The notes: generated by a model not told the origin, from the letters alone. Shown: positions 25,864 to 34,627, counted from the stretch's first letter. The stretch: DNA of 47,323 bases from JAACPR01 sp964598245 (GCA_964598245.1 CAZRAX010000001.1:1-47323); one strand, 5' to 3'. Numbers and translations are program-made.

Positions 25864-28820
25864 TGAATAATTTAGTATTTGAAAAAAGATATAAAGAATT
25901 AAATAAAAAGCAAAAAGATGCTGTCTCTAGCATAGAAGGACCAGTTATGGTAGTTGCCGGCCCAGGAACAGGGAAGACTACAATTTTAACTCTTAGAATT
26001 GCAAATATTTTGAAAGAAACAGATACGCAGCCAGAAAATATTTTGGCGTTAACATTTACAGAATCAGCCGTTTATTCAATGCGTCAAAAATTAATAAATA
26101 TTATTGGACAAACTGCTTATCGGGTTAATATTTTTACTTTCCACAGTTTTTGTAACAGTCTAATTGAACATTATCCTGAATTTTATGAAAGATTAATCTC
26201 TTCAAAACCTATTTCTGAATCACAGCAACTAAAGTTAATTGAAGAAATATTAGCAAAAGGTAGTTTTTCATTACTTTGTCCACTTGGAGATCAAAATTAT
26301 TATGTTAATAAAATAAAAAGTGCAATATCTCATCTTAAAAAAGAAGGTTTTACTCCACTAGAATTTAAAAAAAATATTGAAGATAAAATAAAAAAAATAA
26401 AAGATAACAAAGACTTAATCAATTCTAAAACTAATAAATTAAAAGTAGAACATCAAAGAGAACTGAAGATACTTGAAAGAACTTTGGAATTATCATCATT
26501 TTATAATTTTTATCAAAAAAAGATGTTGGAAAATAAAGTTTATGATTTTGATGATATGATATTAGAAACTCTTGAAGCTTTTGATAATAATGAAGATTTT
26601 TTATTAGAGCAACAAGAAAAGTTTCAATATTTATTGGCGGACGAACATCAAGATACGAATCACTCTCAAAATAAAATATTAGAAATGATAGCCGATTTTC
26701 ATGAATCACCAAATATTTTTATTGTTGGTGATGAAAAGCAGGCAATTTTTAGATTTCAAGGAGCATCATTAAACAATTTCTTGTATTTTAAGGATAGATT
26801 TAAAAATACAAAAATTATTCAATTACAAGAAAATTATCGATCAACTCAGACGATATTGGACAATGCATTTAATCTAATTTTAAAAAATCAGACTGATCCA
26901 GAATTAAATTTAACTTTAAAAAGTAATAAAAAAAACCAAAAGAAACCGATTGAAATTACCAAGTACCAAACTTATGATCAGGAAAATCACGGAGTTGTTT
27001 CAAAAATTAATAATTTGATTAAAAAAGGGATTGATCCAAATGAAATAGCTATTATTTATAGAAAAAATGCTGACGCTGTTGATATTTCAAATCTTTTAGA
27101 ATCATTTAAAATCCCATTTCAAATAAAATCAAAACAGTCTATTATAAATTCTGATGATTATTTAAGATTAAAAATTATTTTAAATACAATTTCTAACCCA
27201 TTGAAACAAGAAAATATTTTATCTTTTTTAAATTTAGATTTTTTAAAAATAAATTTTTCTGATCTTCATAAAATAAGTAGTAAAATAATTAATAAGAATA
27301 TATTTGAGATTTTTGATCAAAATGTTTTTAAAGAAGATGAATTAAAAAATTATAAAAAAATATCAAAAATTGTTTCTACTCTAGAAAAAATTTCAAAAAA
27401 ATCAAAAAATACTAACGCCGTCAACATATTTGAAAGCTCGATAAATGAGTTTGGTTTTATTAAGGCTATTTTAGCTGATAAAAATTCAGTCGAAAGAATT
27501 TCAATTATTGATCGAATATATAATGAAATAAAATCTGTTTCTAAAAGTAAAAATAATTATCTAATTTCTGATTTTATTGATCACCTAAAAACATTAGAAA
27601 ATTATTCTATTGATCTAGAAACTTACATTTCTGATTTAGAAAAAGGAATTTCATTAATGACAGCCCATGGCTCAAAAGGTCTTGAATTTGACTATGTTTT
27701 TATAATTCATGCAAGTCATAATAATTGGGGGAATCAAAACACAAAAAGATATTTTGATTTACCTTATGTTAATTTAGAGATCAAAAATAACCAATCTATT
27801 GAAGATGAGAGGAGACTATTCTATGTTGCTCTTACAAGGGCAAGAGAGCTTGTTTCTATTAGTTATTCAGATTTTAATTTTGAATCAAAACAAGTTTTAC
27901 CTACTCAATTTATATCAGAATTAGATCAAAAATTAATTATCCAAAAAAATGATAATGAACATAAATTAAAAGATATTTTTATACAAAAGACAAGCCCAAA
28001 AGAAAATAAAAATAAAATCACCGATAGAGAATATATTAAAAAAATTTTTTATGAACAACCGATGTCTGTTACTGCGTTAAATAATTATTTGAAATGTCCG
28101 TGGAGATATTTTTATTCAAATCTTATTAGAATTCCAATTGAAACAACACCAAGTTTATCATTTGGTAATTCAATTCATTCAACTCTAAGGTGGTATGTTG
28201 ATAATTTGCAAGAAAAAATTTCATTGCAAAAATTACAAATGAAATTTGAAGAGATACTTGAGGGGCAATCAATTGATCAGAATTCAAAAAATAAAATTTT
28301 GAATGAGTCGAAGGATGTTTTGGACGGTTTTTATAAAAGTTTTTTACAAAAAATTGATAAGAACCAGAAATATTTAACTGAATATACAATAAATAATTCA
28401 ATCTTTGATTCTGAAATGGGCGAAATAAAAATAAAAGGTAATTTAGACAGAATTGATTTTATCGATAAAAATCAAATTAGAATTATTGATTATAAAACTA
28501 CAAAACCCAAAAGTGTTAATCAAATTCTTGGTAAGACAAAAAATGATAATGCAGATTACTACAGACAACTAATTTTTTATAAAATGCTTATCGACTTAGA
28601 TAAAAGATGGGATTTAAAAGAAACTGAACTAATTTTTGTTAAGCCAAACGATCGGGGAGTTTATTTATCAAGAAAATTTGAAATTTCAGAAAAAGAAGTT
28701 GCTGAATTAAAAGCAGAAATTATTAGAGTTGCTGATGAAATAATTAATTTAAAATTTTGGGATAAAAAATGTGATGAAAAAGATTGTCCATATTGTAAAA
28801 TGAGAGAAATTTTTAATTAA
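25863..28820 (+). CDS. UvrD/AddA-type helicase fused to a Fe-S PD-(D/E)XK nuclease
   Basis: 985 residues. Superfamily 1 helicase: Q-motif region (KKQKDAVSS), Walker A AGPGTGKTT (32-40), Walker B LLADEHQDTN (Asp260-Glu261; His instead of the common Tyr), FRFQGAS, QLQENYRST and the later motif MTAHGSKGLEFDYVF, then VALTRARE. The C-terminal quarter is a RecB-type nuclease: Cys745 in LKCPWRYFY, GNLDRIDFID, IRIIDYKTTK, and Cys970, Cys975, Cys978 at the end. One distant Cys plus a C-terminal cluster is the layout of the iron-sulfur nuclease domain in AddB/AdnB and Cas4 relatives. Likely role: DNA end resection or repair as a single-chain AddAB/AdnAB-like enzyme. Start overlaps the rpoD stop; the end overlaps the convergent DsbA-like gene by 8 bp. 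Confidence 0.9.
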   Translation: MNNLVFEKRYKELNKKQKDAVSSIEGPVMVVAGPGTGKTTILTLRIANILKETDTQPENILALTFTESAVYSMRQKLINIIGQTAYRVNIFTFHSFCNSLIEHYPEFYERLISSKPISESQQLKLIEEILAKGSFSLLCPLGDQNYYVNKIKSAISHLKKEGFTPLEFKKNIEDKIKKIKDNKDLINSKTNKLKVEHQRELKILERTLELSSFYNFYQKKMLENKVYDFDDMILETLEAFDNNEDFLLEQQEKFQYLLADEHQDTNHSQNKILEMIADFHESPNIFIVGDEKQAIFRFQGASLNNFLYFKDRFKNTKIIQLQENYRSTQTILDNAFNLILKNQTDPELNLTLKSNKKNQKKPIEITKYQTYDQENHGVVSKINNLIKKGIDPNEIAIIYRKNADAVDISNLLESFKIPFQIKSKQSIINSDDYLRLKIILNTISNPLKQENILSFLNLDFLKINFSDLHKISSKIINKNIFEIFDQNVFKEDELKNYKKISKIVSTLEKISKKSKNTNAVNIFESSINEFGFIKAILADKNSVERISIIDRIYNEIKSVSKSKNNYLISDFIDHLKTLENYSIDLETYISDLEKGISLMTAHGSKGLEFDYVFIIHASHNNWGNQNTKRYFDLPYVNLEIKNNQSIEDERRLFYVALTRARELVSISYSDFNFESKQVLPTQFISELDQKLIIQKNDNEHKLKDIFIQKTSPKENKNKITDREYIKKIFYEQPMSVTALNNYLKCPWRYFYSNLIRIPIETTPSLSFGNSIHSTLRWYVDNLQEKISLQKLQMKFEEILEGQSIDQNSKNKILNESKDVLDGFYKSFLQKIDKNQKYLTEYTINNSIFDSEMGEIKIKGNLDRIDFIDKNQIRIIDYKTTKPKSVNQILGKTKNDNADYYRQLIFYKMLIDLDKRWDLKETELIFVKPNDRGVYLSRKFEISEKEVAELKAEIIRVADEIINLKFWDKKCDEKDCPYCKMREIFN

Positions 28821-29529
28821 AATCAATGGAATGGTCATCAATAATTTGAATTAACAGTTGGTGGGGAATTATCCCAGAGACTGTCGTTGTCAAACCGGTT
28901 TTTGTTTTTATTATGTTGTATGGTGTGCCAAATTCTTTGTCTTTTGTTTGAAGATATTTAACATCCTGCAAATCTTTTTCGATTTTATTGGTTACATCAA
29001 TATCATTTTCTACACAATCATTTATTTCCTGTTGGTCCAACTCCATATAAGATAAAATTAAATCAGTATTATTTTTAATTAAAGATTGGGGGGATCCATT
29101 AAAAACTTCATCAGTAAAAGACCAAAATTTTGATTCGCCACCTATTTTAGCAACACACTCTGAAACCAAAGCAACCCTTTTTGCGTTAACGTGTATTTCT
29201 TCAAGAGGAGAATGTCGAAAAACCCATGCAATTCTACCTTGAGTAGCATAATCATTAATAATTCTATTCATAGTTATATGAAAATCTTTACAGTACGGGC
29301 ATTCAAAATCTGAGTATTCAATTATTAAAATATCAGCATCTGGATCACCTAAAATATGGTCATTTGTATTAATTGGTTGGATTGGTGGTTCTTGTTTAAC
29401 AAATTCAATTTTTTTAGTATCAAAAGTTCTTTCTAGAATATTTGTTCTCGCTAAAAATATTCCTAACGCGATAACAGCGCCAGAAATTATAATAACTAAA
29501 AAAAAAGCTAAAGAGTTATTTTTATTCAT
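28813..29529 (-). CDS. Membrane-anchored DsbA-like thioredoxin-fold protein
   Basis: 238 residues. An N-terminal membrane helix (about 8-26) and a thioredoxin_4/DsbA-like domain with the redox motif CPYC (Cys77, Cys80) in YSDFECPYCKDF; FRHSPL and EFGTPYNI (cis-Pro loop) also match the family. It should act outside the membrane to form or shuffle disulfides. In this window likely clients are the cysteine-rich pilin-like protein and the surface protein with paired cysteines (inference). It is divergent from uppP (30 bp) and convergent with the helicase gene, overlapping its end by 8 bp. Confidence 0.9.
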   Translation of the reverse strand: MNKNNSLAFFLVIIISGAVIALGIFLARTNILERTFDTKKIEFVKQEPPIQPINTNDHILGDPDADILIIEYSDFECPYCKDFHITMNRIINDYATQGRIAWVFRHSPLEEIHVNAKRVALVSECVAKIGGESKFWSFTDEVFNGSPQSLIKNNTDLILSYMELDQQEINDCVENDIDVTNKIEKDLQDVKYLQTKDKEFGTPYNIIKTKTGLTTTVSGIIPHQLLIQIIDDHSIDFN

Positions 29530-29534
29530 AATTA

Positions 29535-29558
29535 TGATATTATTGGTAAATTATAACA
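29535..29558. promoter_or_regulatory. Two divergent extended -10 promoters (dsbA-like / uppP)
   Basis: Plus strand: TGATATTAT (29535-29543, TG-n-TATTAT) with +1 near 29550, 10 nt before the uppP ATG. Minus strand: TGTTATAAT (29558 down to 29550) with +1 near 29543, about 13 nt before the DsbA-like ATG. The two promoters overlap within a 30-bp gap, so they cannot easily be occupied together. Confidence 0.5.
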
Positions 29559-29559
29559 T

Positions 29560-30360
29560 ATGGAATTAATCAATTCATTTTTATTAGGACTTATCCAAGG
29601 AGTAACCGAATTCTTGCCGATTTCTTCCTCTGGGCATTTGATTATTTTTAGAGATATAACCAATACTCAATTTGATTATGGTTTAGCTTTTGATGCTGTT
29701 TTACAATTTGCTACAACTTTAGCTATTTTGGTCTATTTTAGAAAAGATGTAATTAATTTAATAAAAAATACTTTTAAATTAATGAAAAATAAGTTAGATA
29801 ATAAATCTGATAAGATTTTAATTTTTAGTATTATTTTGGGTACTATTCCTGCTGTTATTTTAGGCTTCCTTTTGGAAGAAATGATGGATACAATTTTTAG
29901 AAATTCATTGCTAGTTGCAGGTACATTAGTTTTTGGTGCGTTTATCATGTATTTGGCTGATAAATTTTCAAATGAAAATAAAAAACTTACGATTAAAAAC
30001 TCTATTGTTATTGGTTTTTTTCAATCTCTAGCGTTAATACCTGGAATGTCTAGATCGGGGATGACAATCTCTGGAGGTTTATTAATGGGGCTTAGTAGAG
30101 AAATGGCTATCCGTTTTGGTTTTTTGCTAGCTTTGCCAGTACTACTTGGTTCCGGTTTTAAAAAAATTATTGATTTAGGTGAAAGAGGTCTATTAAATTC
30201 AATTGGATTTGAAATTTTAATAGGTTCGATTTCTGCTTTTATTTTCGGTTTATTAGCTATTAATTTTTTGGTTAATTATTTGATAAATAATAGTTTTAGT
30301 ATTTTTATTTATTATAGACTGATTCTAGCTTTAATTATTGTGTCTATTTATTTTATTTAA
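29560..30360 (+). CDS. uppP: Undecaprenyl-diphosphate phosphatase
   Basis: Recycles the lipid carrier for peptidoglycan synthesis (BacA/UppP family). 266 residues with about eight membrane helices. Signature motifs GVTEFLPISSSGHL (14-27) and PGMSRSGMTISGG are both intact. Its presence with ddl at 44005 supports a peptidoglycan wall. Own compact promoter; the stop is 4 bp from the convergent exonuclease stop. Confidence 0.96.
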   Translation: MELINSFLLGLIQGVTEFLPISSSGHLIIFRDITNTQFDYGLAFDAVLQFATTLAILVYFRKDVINLIKNTFKLMKNKLDNKSDKILIFSIILGTIPAVILGFLLEEMMDTIFRNSLLVAGTLVFGAFIMYLADKFSNENKKLTIKNSIVIGFFQSLALIPGMSRSGMTISGGLLMGLSREMAIRFGFLLALPVLLGSGFKKIIDLGERGLLNSIGFEILIGSISAFIFGLLAINFLVNYLINNSFSIFIYYRLILALIIVSIYFI

Positions 30361-30364
30361 TCTA

Positions 30365-30946
30365 TTAGAAAAGTGATTTTGTAAGTTTTGAATTATCATC
30401 TTTATTTTCCCAATTTGATATATCAATCGGAATATTAATAATTTTGTTAGTAATTTTATCTTTAATTTTAATTGATTTATTTTTTAAAATATATTCAAAA
30501 ATTTCTTTAGTAATTATTACATCTTCTTCACAATATTTTTTAATTTTGTCTATCTCACCAGTTTTCCACCATTCAACAGCCTGAAGACCGTTTGATATTT
30601 TATTTTTACCCAATATTGCATTTGCGACATTATCTAACTTAGGTCTTTTACCGTAACTCTTTTTAATGTCTGCCAATAAATCAATACTTTTGATATTTTT
30701 CAAATCTCCTTGATAATACTTATTTAAAATTGGAATATCAAAATGCTCTGAATTATAACCAACGATTGCATCTGTATTTTCAAAAAGTGACCACATCTCA
30801 TCAAATTCTTCAATTAGAAAGCTTTGAATAGAATTAGTTTTACTATCATAAATTGATACAACGGAAATATCCAAATCTTCTGGTTTATTAGAACCTACGT
30901 CCTGAAAAATATTTTGAGTCTCGATATCAAAAACTATGTAATTCAT
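30365..30946 (-). CDS. RNase H-like (DnaQ-fold) 3'-5' exonuclease
   Basis: 193 residues with the three exonuclease motifs of the DEDD superfamily: FDIET (Asp7, Glu9), GYNSEHFDIP, and KKYCEEDVIITKEI, of the DEDDy kind (Tyr before the last Asp by four residues). It resembles the RNase_H_2/YprB-type predicted exonucleases rather than the DnaQ epsilon subunit. It starts 6 bp after the hisS stop, so it is co-transcribed with hisS. Substrate unknown; a proofreading role for the PHP-degenerate DnaE is possible but unsupported. Confidence 0.82.
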   Translation of the reverse strand: MNYIVFDIETQNIFQDVGSNKPEDLDISVVSIYDSKTNSIQSFLIEEFDEMWSLFENTDAIVGYNSEHFDIPILNKYYQGDLKNIKSIDLLADIKKSYGKRPKLDNVANAILGKNKISNGLQAVEWWKTGEIDKIKKYCEEDVIITKEIFEYILKNKSIKIKDKITNKIINIPIDISNWENKDDNSKLTKSLF

Positions 30947-30952
30947 TTTATT

Positions 30953-32179
30953 TTAAAGATTATCTTTTATAAAATTAATTAAGGTTTCCTGATTCCCAAT
31001 TATTTCTTTTCCTGTAGATAGTTGCTTGATTTTTAGATTTTGATTTTTGAATTCATTTTCTCCAACAAAAACAACAAACGGGATTTCTTTTTTGTTAAAA
31101 AATTGAACCTGATCAGCTATTTTTTTTGTAGGATAATGAATTGTGGTATCTAATCCTTGACTTCTAAAATTGTTAGCATTTTCTATTGCATAATCAGTGT
31201 ATTTTTCATCTAAAATGGCAATCCCTAGGTGTGCTGAAACTATTTTACTGGGTAAAAGATCTCTACTTTTCAAAACATCTTGAATTGTAACGTCACCCAT
31301 TCCAAAACCAACTGTCCCAACTTTTCTACCACCAAATACTTCTAAAAGATCATCGTATCTTCCACCTCCAAACAGAGCCCTTTTATTTTCAGAATTAGTA
31401 TCAAAAATCTCGAAGACAACTCCGGTGTAATAATCAAATCCTCTGGCTAAATTTGGATCAAAAACAACATTTTTTATTCCTCTGTTACTCAATTTTTTTA
31501 TTAAATTATTAATATTTTCATTTGCTTCAATCACCAAGTCATAAGGTCTACCCAAAATTTTTATTGCTTCGTCATTAAAATTTTTGATCTTATCTTTTTT
31601 ATCAAGTAATCTAATAAAATCAACCCTTTTCTCTTTTTCAAGATTTAATTCTTCCAATGTTTCTTCTAATATTTTTCTATCGTTAACTTTAATAACAAAA
31701 TCAGATTCATTTAATTTAAATCTTTTCATTATTTTATAAGCAATTTCAATTATCTCAGCATCAGCATTAATATCTTTAATTCCAAAAATATCTACGTTTA
31801 ATTGCCAGTGCTCTCTTAGGCGACCTTTTTGGGGCTTTTCGTATCTAAAAAGGTTGGGAATTGAATACCACCTTAGGGGAAATGACAACTCTCTCTGTTT
31901 TTTACTAATCATTCTAACCAAGCTGGGAGTCATTTCTGGTCGAAGAGTAACTTTTCTATTGCCTCTATCAATAAAATTGTAAGTTTGTTCGTTAACAATT
32001 TCTTGGCTTGTTTTTGTTTCGTAAAGCTCGGATGATTCTAAAATAGAAGCATTATAGTGTTCAAATCCGTAACTTTCTAAAACCTCATGCCAAACAGAAA
32101 AAATATAATCTAAAATATACATGTCTTCTGGGTAAAAATCCCTAACTCCTTTATAGCTTGAAATATCCACTTTTTTCAT
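30953..32179 (-). CDS. hisS: Histidyl-tRNA synthetase
   Basis: Class II synthetase, 408 residues. Motif 2 region TLRPEMTPSLVRM, LFRYEKPQKGRLREHWQ, the His-specific ARGFDYYTGVVFEIF, motif 3 FGGGRYDDLL and a C-terminal anticodon-binding domain are all present. FRYEKPQKGRLREHWQ differs slightly from the usual RYERPQ.GR.REF.Q (HW for F). Transcribed away from the 78-residue membrane-protein gene across a 45-bp region with a perfect inverted repeat. Followed by the exonuclease gene. Confidence 0.97.
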   Translation of the reverse strand: MKKVDISSYKGVRDFYPEDMYILDYIFSVWHEVLESYGFEHYNASILESSELYETKTSQEIVNEQTYNFIDRGNRKVTLRPEMTPSLVRMISKKQRELSFPLRWYSIPNLFRYEKPQKGRLREHWQLNVDIFGIKDINADAEIIEIAYKIMKRFKLNESDFVIKVNDRKILEETLEELNLEKEKRVDFIRLLDKKDKIKNFNDEAIKILGRPYDLVIEANENINNLIKKLSNRGIKNVVFDPNLARGFDYYTGVVFEIFDTNSENKRALFGGGRYDDLLEVFGGRKVGTVGFGMGDVTIQDVLKSRDLLPSKIVSAHLGIAILDEKYTDYAIENANNFRSQGLDTTIHYPTKKIADQVQFFNKKEIPFVVFVGENEFKNQNLKIKQLSTGKEIIGNQETLINFIKDNL

Positions 32180-32182
32180 AAT

Positions 32183-32221
32183 TATATTTTAGCAAAAAAT
32201 TATATTTATTGCTAAAATATA
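32183..32221. promoter_or_regulatory. Perfect 13-bp inverted repeat between hisS and the divergent membrane-protein gene
   Basis: TATATTTTAGCAA (32183-32195) and TTGCTAAAATATA (32209-32221), separated by 13 bp. Each arm ends exactly three bases before a start codon (hisS ATG ends at 32179; next ATG begins at 32225). ATTATA at 32199-32204 gives a minus-strand TATAAT, and TATATT (32201-32206) is a plus-strand -10, so each mRNA would begin with nearly the same GCTAAAATATA-n-TTATG leader. Symmetrical operator or shared leader element. Confidence 0.7.
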
Positions 32222-32224
32222 GTT

Positions 32225-32461
32225 ATGCTAATTTCAGAAAGAATAATCATTGATTTGCCAATACCCATAGAAATTCTGTGGTTAATTATTGGTATTATTC
32301 TAGTATTATTTTTTTCCATTGCCCTTATTTTGAATCATCACTGGAAATATTATGGCATTAAAAATAATTCAAAAGTTTTTGCTAAAGGGTTGTTCTGGGT
32401 CGGTTCGTTTATTTTAATAATGATTATGGTTTTATCAGTTCTTTTAATTGAAAGCTTATGA
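32225..32461 (+). CDS. Small membrane protein, two helices
   Basis: 78 residues; not recognised. Two hydrophobic helices (about 17-38 and 55-75) joined by a short polar loop NHHWKYYGIKNNSK. The stop TGA overlaps the next start (ATGA, 32458-32461), so it is probably translated with the bPH-domain protein. The gene belongs to a three-gene membrane group ending with MscS. Confidence 0.75.
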   Translation: MLISERIIIDLPIPIEILWLIIGIILVLFFSIALILNHHWKYYGIKNNSKVFAKGLFWVGSFILIMIMVLSVLLIESL

Positions 32462-33021
32462 TTGATTTAAGAGAAGAAGAAAAAATATTATTTGAAGTAA
32501 GAAAACATTGGTTTATTATTGCGACAGAATTGGCCGTGTTAATTATTTTTGCATTTATTCCCTTAATAATTCCACCAGTTTTAAGTTATTTAAATGTTGA
32601 TATTCTTATCGGTGGATTAGGTGGATCGTCTAATTTATTTATATTTATTTATATGATTTGGCTTTTAATTCTCTGGATTACTGGGTTTATTTTTTGGACT
32701 AATTATTTTTTGGATGTTTGGATTGTGACCAATGAAAAAATTATTGATGTAGAGCAAATCAGTTTGTTTAGTCGTGAAGTATCAATTTTGCATCTAGATC
32801 GAATTCAGGATATTACAACAGAAGTGAATGGAATTATAAACACTTTTTTAAAATTTGGTGATTTACATGTGCAGACTGCGGGCCAACAAAGAGAGTTTGT
32901 TATAGATAGTGTAAAAAATCCAAACGAAGTTAGTCGACGGATTAATGAGATAGTTATGGAATATAAAAAACAAAATAGCGAAAAAGAAGATGATGAAAAA
33001 GAAATTTTAAAAAATATATAA
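32458..33021 (+). CDS. Membrane protein with bacterial PH domain (YdbS/bPH_2-like)
   Basis: 187 residues. Two membrane helices (about 20-45 and 62-87) and then a bacterial pleckstrin-homology domain starting DVWIVTNEKIIDVEQISLF, with the LDRIQDITTEVNGI core typical of the bPH_2 family; a charged tail ends the protein. Function of the family is poorly known; it may sense membrane or envelope state. Four-base overlap with the upstream small membrane protein gene. Confidence 0.82.
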   Translation: MIDLREEEKILFEVRKHWFIIATELAVLIIFAFIPLIIPPVLSYLNVDILIGGLGGSSNLFIFIYMIWLLILWITGFIFWTNYFLDVWIVTNEKIIDVEQISLFSREVSILHLDRIQDITTEVNGIINTFLKFGDLHVQTAGQQREFVIDSVKNPNEVSRRINEIVMEYKKQNSEKEDDEKEILKNI

Positions 33022-33027
33022 AATGTG

Positions 33028-33033
33028 TATAAT
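33028..33033 (+). promoter_or_regulatory. -10 box overlapping the 5' end of the mscS frame
   Basis: Perfect TATAAT at 33028-33033; predicted +1 at 33040, three bases before ATG 33043. The GTG at 33025 would be upstream of this start. The -35 position (TTTTAA, 33005-33010) is weak. Confidence 0.45.
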
Positions 33034-33042
33034 AAAGCAATT

Positions 33043-33885
33043 ATGGATATCGTATTAAGTTACTTAGAAAAATGGTTTTTTGATGCTGGTATAAAAATTC
33101 TAGCTATTATTCTTGTTGGTTTTATTATTTATAAATTTTCAAAACCTGTTATTACAAAAATGATTGAAAAAATAATAACTCAGGATCCAGCTTTTACTAA
33201 GGAAGAAGAAGAAAGAAGAGAAAAAACATTAATTAAAATTATTAATGGAACTATTAAAATTGCAATTATAATTTTCGTTTTTTTAATAGTTTTATCAGAA
33301 TTTGGGGTTGATATTGGACCATTAATTGCGGGTGCTGGTATTGTGGGTCTGGCTTTGGGTTTTGGAGGGCAATATTTAGTACGTGATGTTATTAATGGAC
33401 TTTTTATTATTTTAGAAAATCAATATCGAGTAGGAGATGTTGTTACTATTGTGGGAATTTCAGGAAAAGTTGAAGATATTAGTCTTCGAATTACAACCAT
33501 GAGAGATATTGATGGCACAGTTCACCATATTCCTCATGGTGACATTAAAACCGTTTCTAATATGGCCAAAGGCTTTTCTAGGGTCAATATAAATATTAAT
33601 GTCGCATATGATACTGAATTAGATAAAGTGAAATATCTTATTAATCAAATAGGTCAAGAGCTTTCGAAAGATCCAGACTACAAAGACTTAATCATTGATC
33701 CTCCAAAATTTGTTCGACTTGGTTCTTTTGGAGACTCTGCTTTATCTATTAAAATTTTAGGAGAAACAAAACCACTTGCTCAATGGGATATTGCTGGTGA
33801 AATGCTTCGTAGAATCAAGTTAACATTTGAAAAAGAGGGGATTGAAATCCCATTTCCCCAAATGGTCATTCATCAAAAAGACTAA
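33043..33885 (+). CDS. Small-conductance mechanosensitive channel (MscS family)
   Basis: Opens under membrane tension to release solutes during osmotic downshock. 280 residues from ATG 33043 (286 from GTG 33025). Helices at the N-terminus, then the pore helix AGAGIVGLALGFGGQYLVRDVINGLFII with the Gly/Ala packing of MscS, the beta domain (QYRVGDVVTIVGISGKVEDISLRITTMRD) and the C-terminal alpha-beta domain. Only two to three membrane helices, as in the minimal form. The ATG was preferred because a TATAAT lies between the two candidate starts; if the gene is read through from upstream, GTG remains possible. Its TAA overlaps the convergent LOG-family TAG (CTAA). Confidence 0.93.
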   Translation: MDIVLSYLEKWFFDAGIKILAIILVGFIIYKFSKPVITKMIEKIITQDPAFTKEEEERREKTLIKIINGTIKIAIIIFVFLIVLSEFGVDIGPLIAGAGIVGLALGFGGQYLVRDVINGLFIILENQYRVGDVVTIVGISGKVEDISLRITTMRDIDGTVHHIPHGDIKTVSNMAKGFSRVNININVAYDTELDKVKYLINQIGQELSKDPDYKDLIIDPPKFVRLGSFGDSALSIKILGETKPLAQWDIAGEMLRRIKLTFEKEGIEIPFPQMVIHQKD

Positions 33886-34577
33886 AAATGATTTACTGGT
33901 GTGTTTTTGATAATGTCCAAGACCTCATCTTCATTATTAGTAATTTTGTATAAATCAATATCAAGTTCATCTATTTTTTCTGACTTCAATAAAGTTTCTT
34001 TGATAAAATTATTTAGATTATTCCAATAATCTGAACCAAATAGAATAATTGGAACTTTATCAATTTTCTTTGTTTGAACTAAAGTTAAAATTTCAAATAA
34101 TTCATCTAAAGTTCCAAACCCGCCCGGGAAATAAATATAGGCTTCTGCAGAAAAAGAAAGGCAGACTTTTCTAGTAAAGAAATATTCAAATTCTATTGTA
34201 TCAGTCAGGTATTGGTTTATTTTTTGTTCATGTGGTAATTTAATATTTAAACCAATCGATTGGCCACCTCCTTCAAATGCTCCTCGGTTAGCTGCTTCCA
34301 TAATCCCCGTGCTACCACCTGTAATAATTGAATATTCTGGTAATTCAGTCACAATTCTTTTGGCTAAATTTCTGGCTAAAATATAATCGGCCTCCATTTC
34401 TAAAGTTCTAGCAGAACCAAAAAAAGTAACTGATTTTGGGTGTTTCTTAATTAGGTTGAATCCATTCTGGAATTCATTGGATATTGTACTTATTTTATTT
34501 TTAATTTCATCTTCAATTTGTTCAGCTGTTATTTTTTTAAACTCTGGTTTTTGTGGTCTATTGTAATTTGGATTCAT
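33882..34577 (-). CDS. LOG-family protein (TIGR00730-like nucleotide phosphoribohydrolase)
   Basis: 231 residues with the Rossmann-like lysine-decarboxylase-motif fold. Key motifs are FFGSART, GGSTGIMEAANRGAFEGGG and the catalytic/phosphate motif PGGFGTLDE. Plant and bacterial LOG proteins cleave nucleoside monophosphates to base and ribose 5-phosphate; the bacterial physiological substrate is usually unclear. It is larger than minimal LOG proteins because of a helical N-terminal extension (about 45 residues). Convergent with mscS and divergent from tgt. Confidence 0.9.
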   Translation of the reverse strand: MNPNYNRPQKPEFKKITAEQIEDEIKNKISTISNEFQNGFNLIKKHPKSVTFFGSARTLEMEADYILARNLAKRIVTELPEYSIITGGSTGIMEAANRGAFEGGGQSIGLNIKLPHEQKINQYLTDTIEFEYFFTRKVCLSFSAEAYIYFPGGFGTLDELFEILTLVQTKKIDKVPIILFGSDYWNNLNNFIKETLLKSEKIDELDIDLYKITNNEDEVLDIIKNTPVNHF

Positions 34578-34621
34578 ATAGGTATGATTTTAAACTAATA
34601 TTAAATAAAGGTAAAATTAAT

Positions 34622-34627
34622 TATAAT
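34622..34627 (+). promoter_or_regulatory. -10 box just upstream of tgt
   Basis: Perfect TATAAT at 34622-34627; predicted +1 about 34634, two bases before GTG 34636. No convincing -35. Confidence 0.4.
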
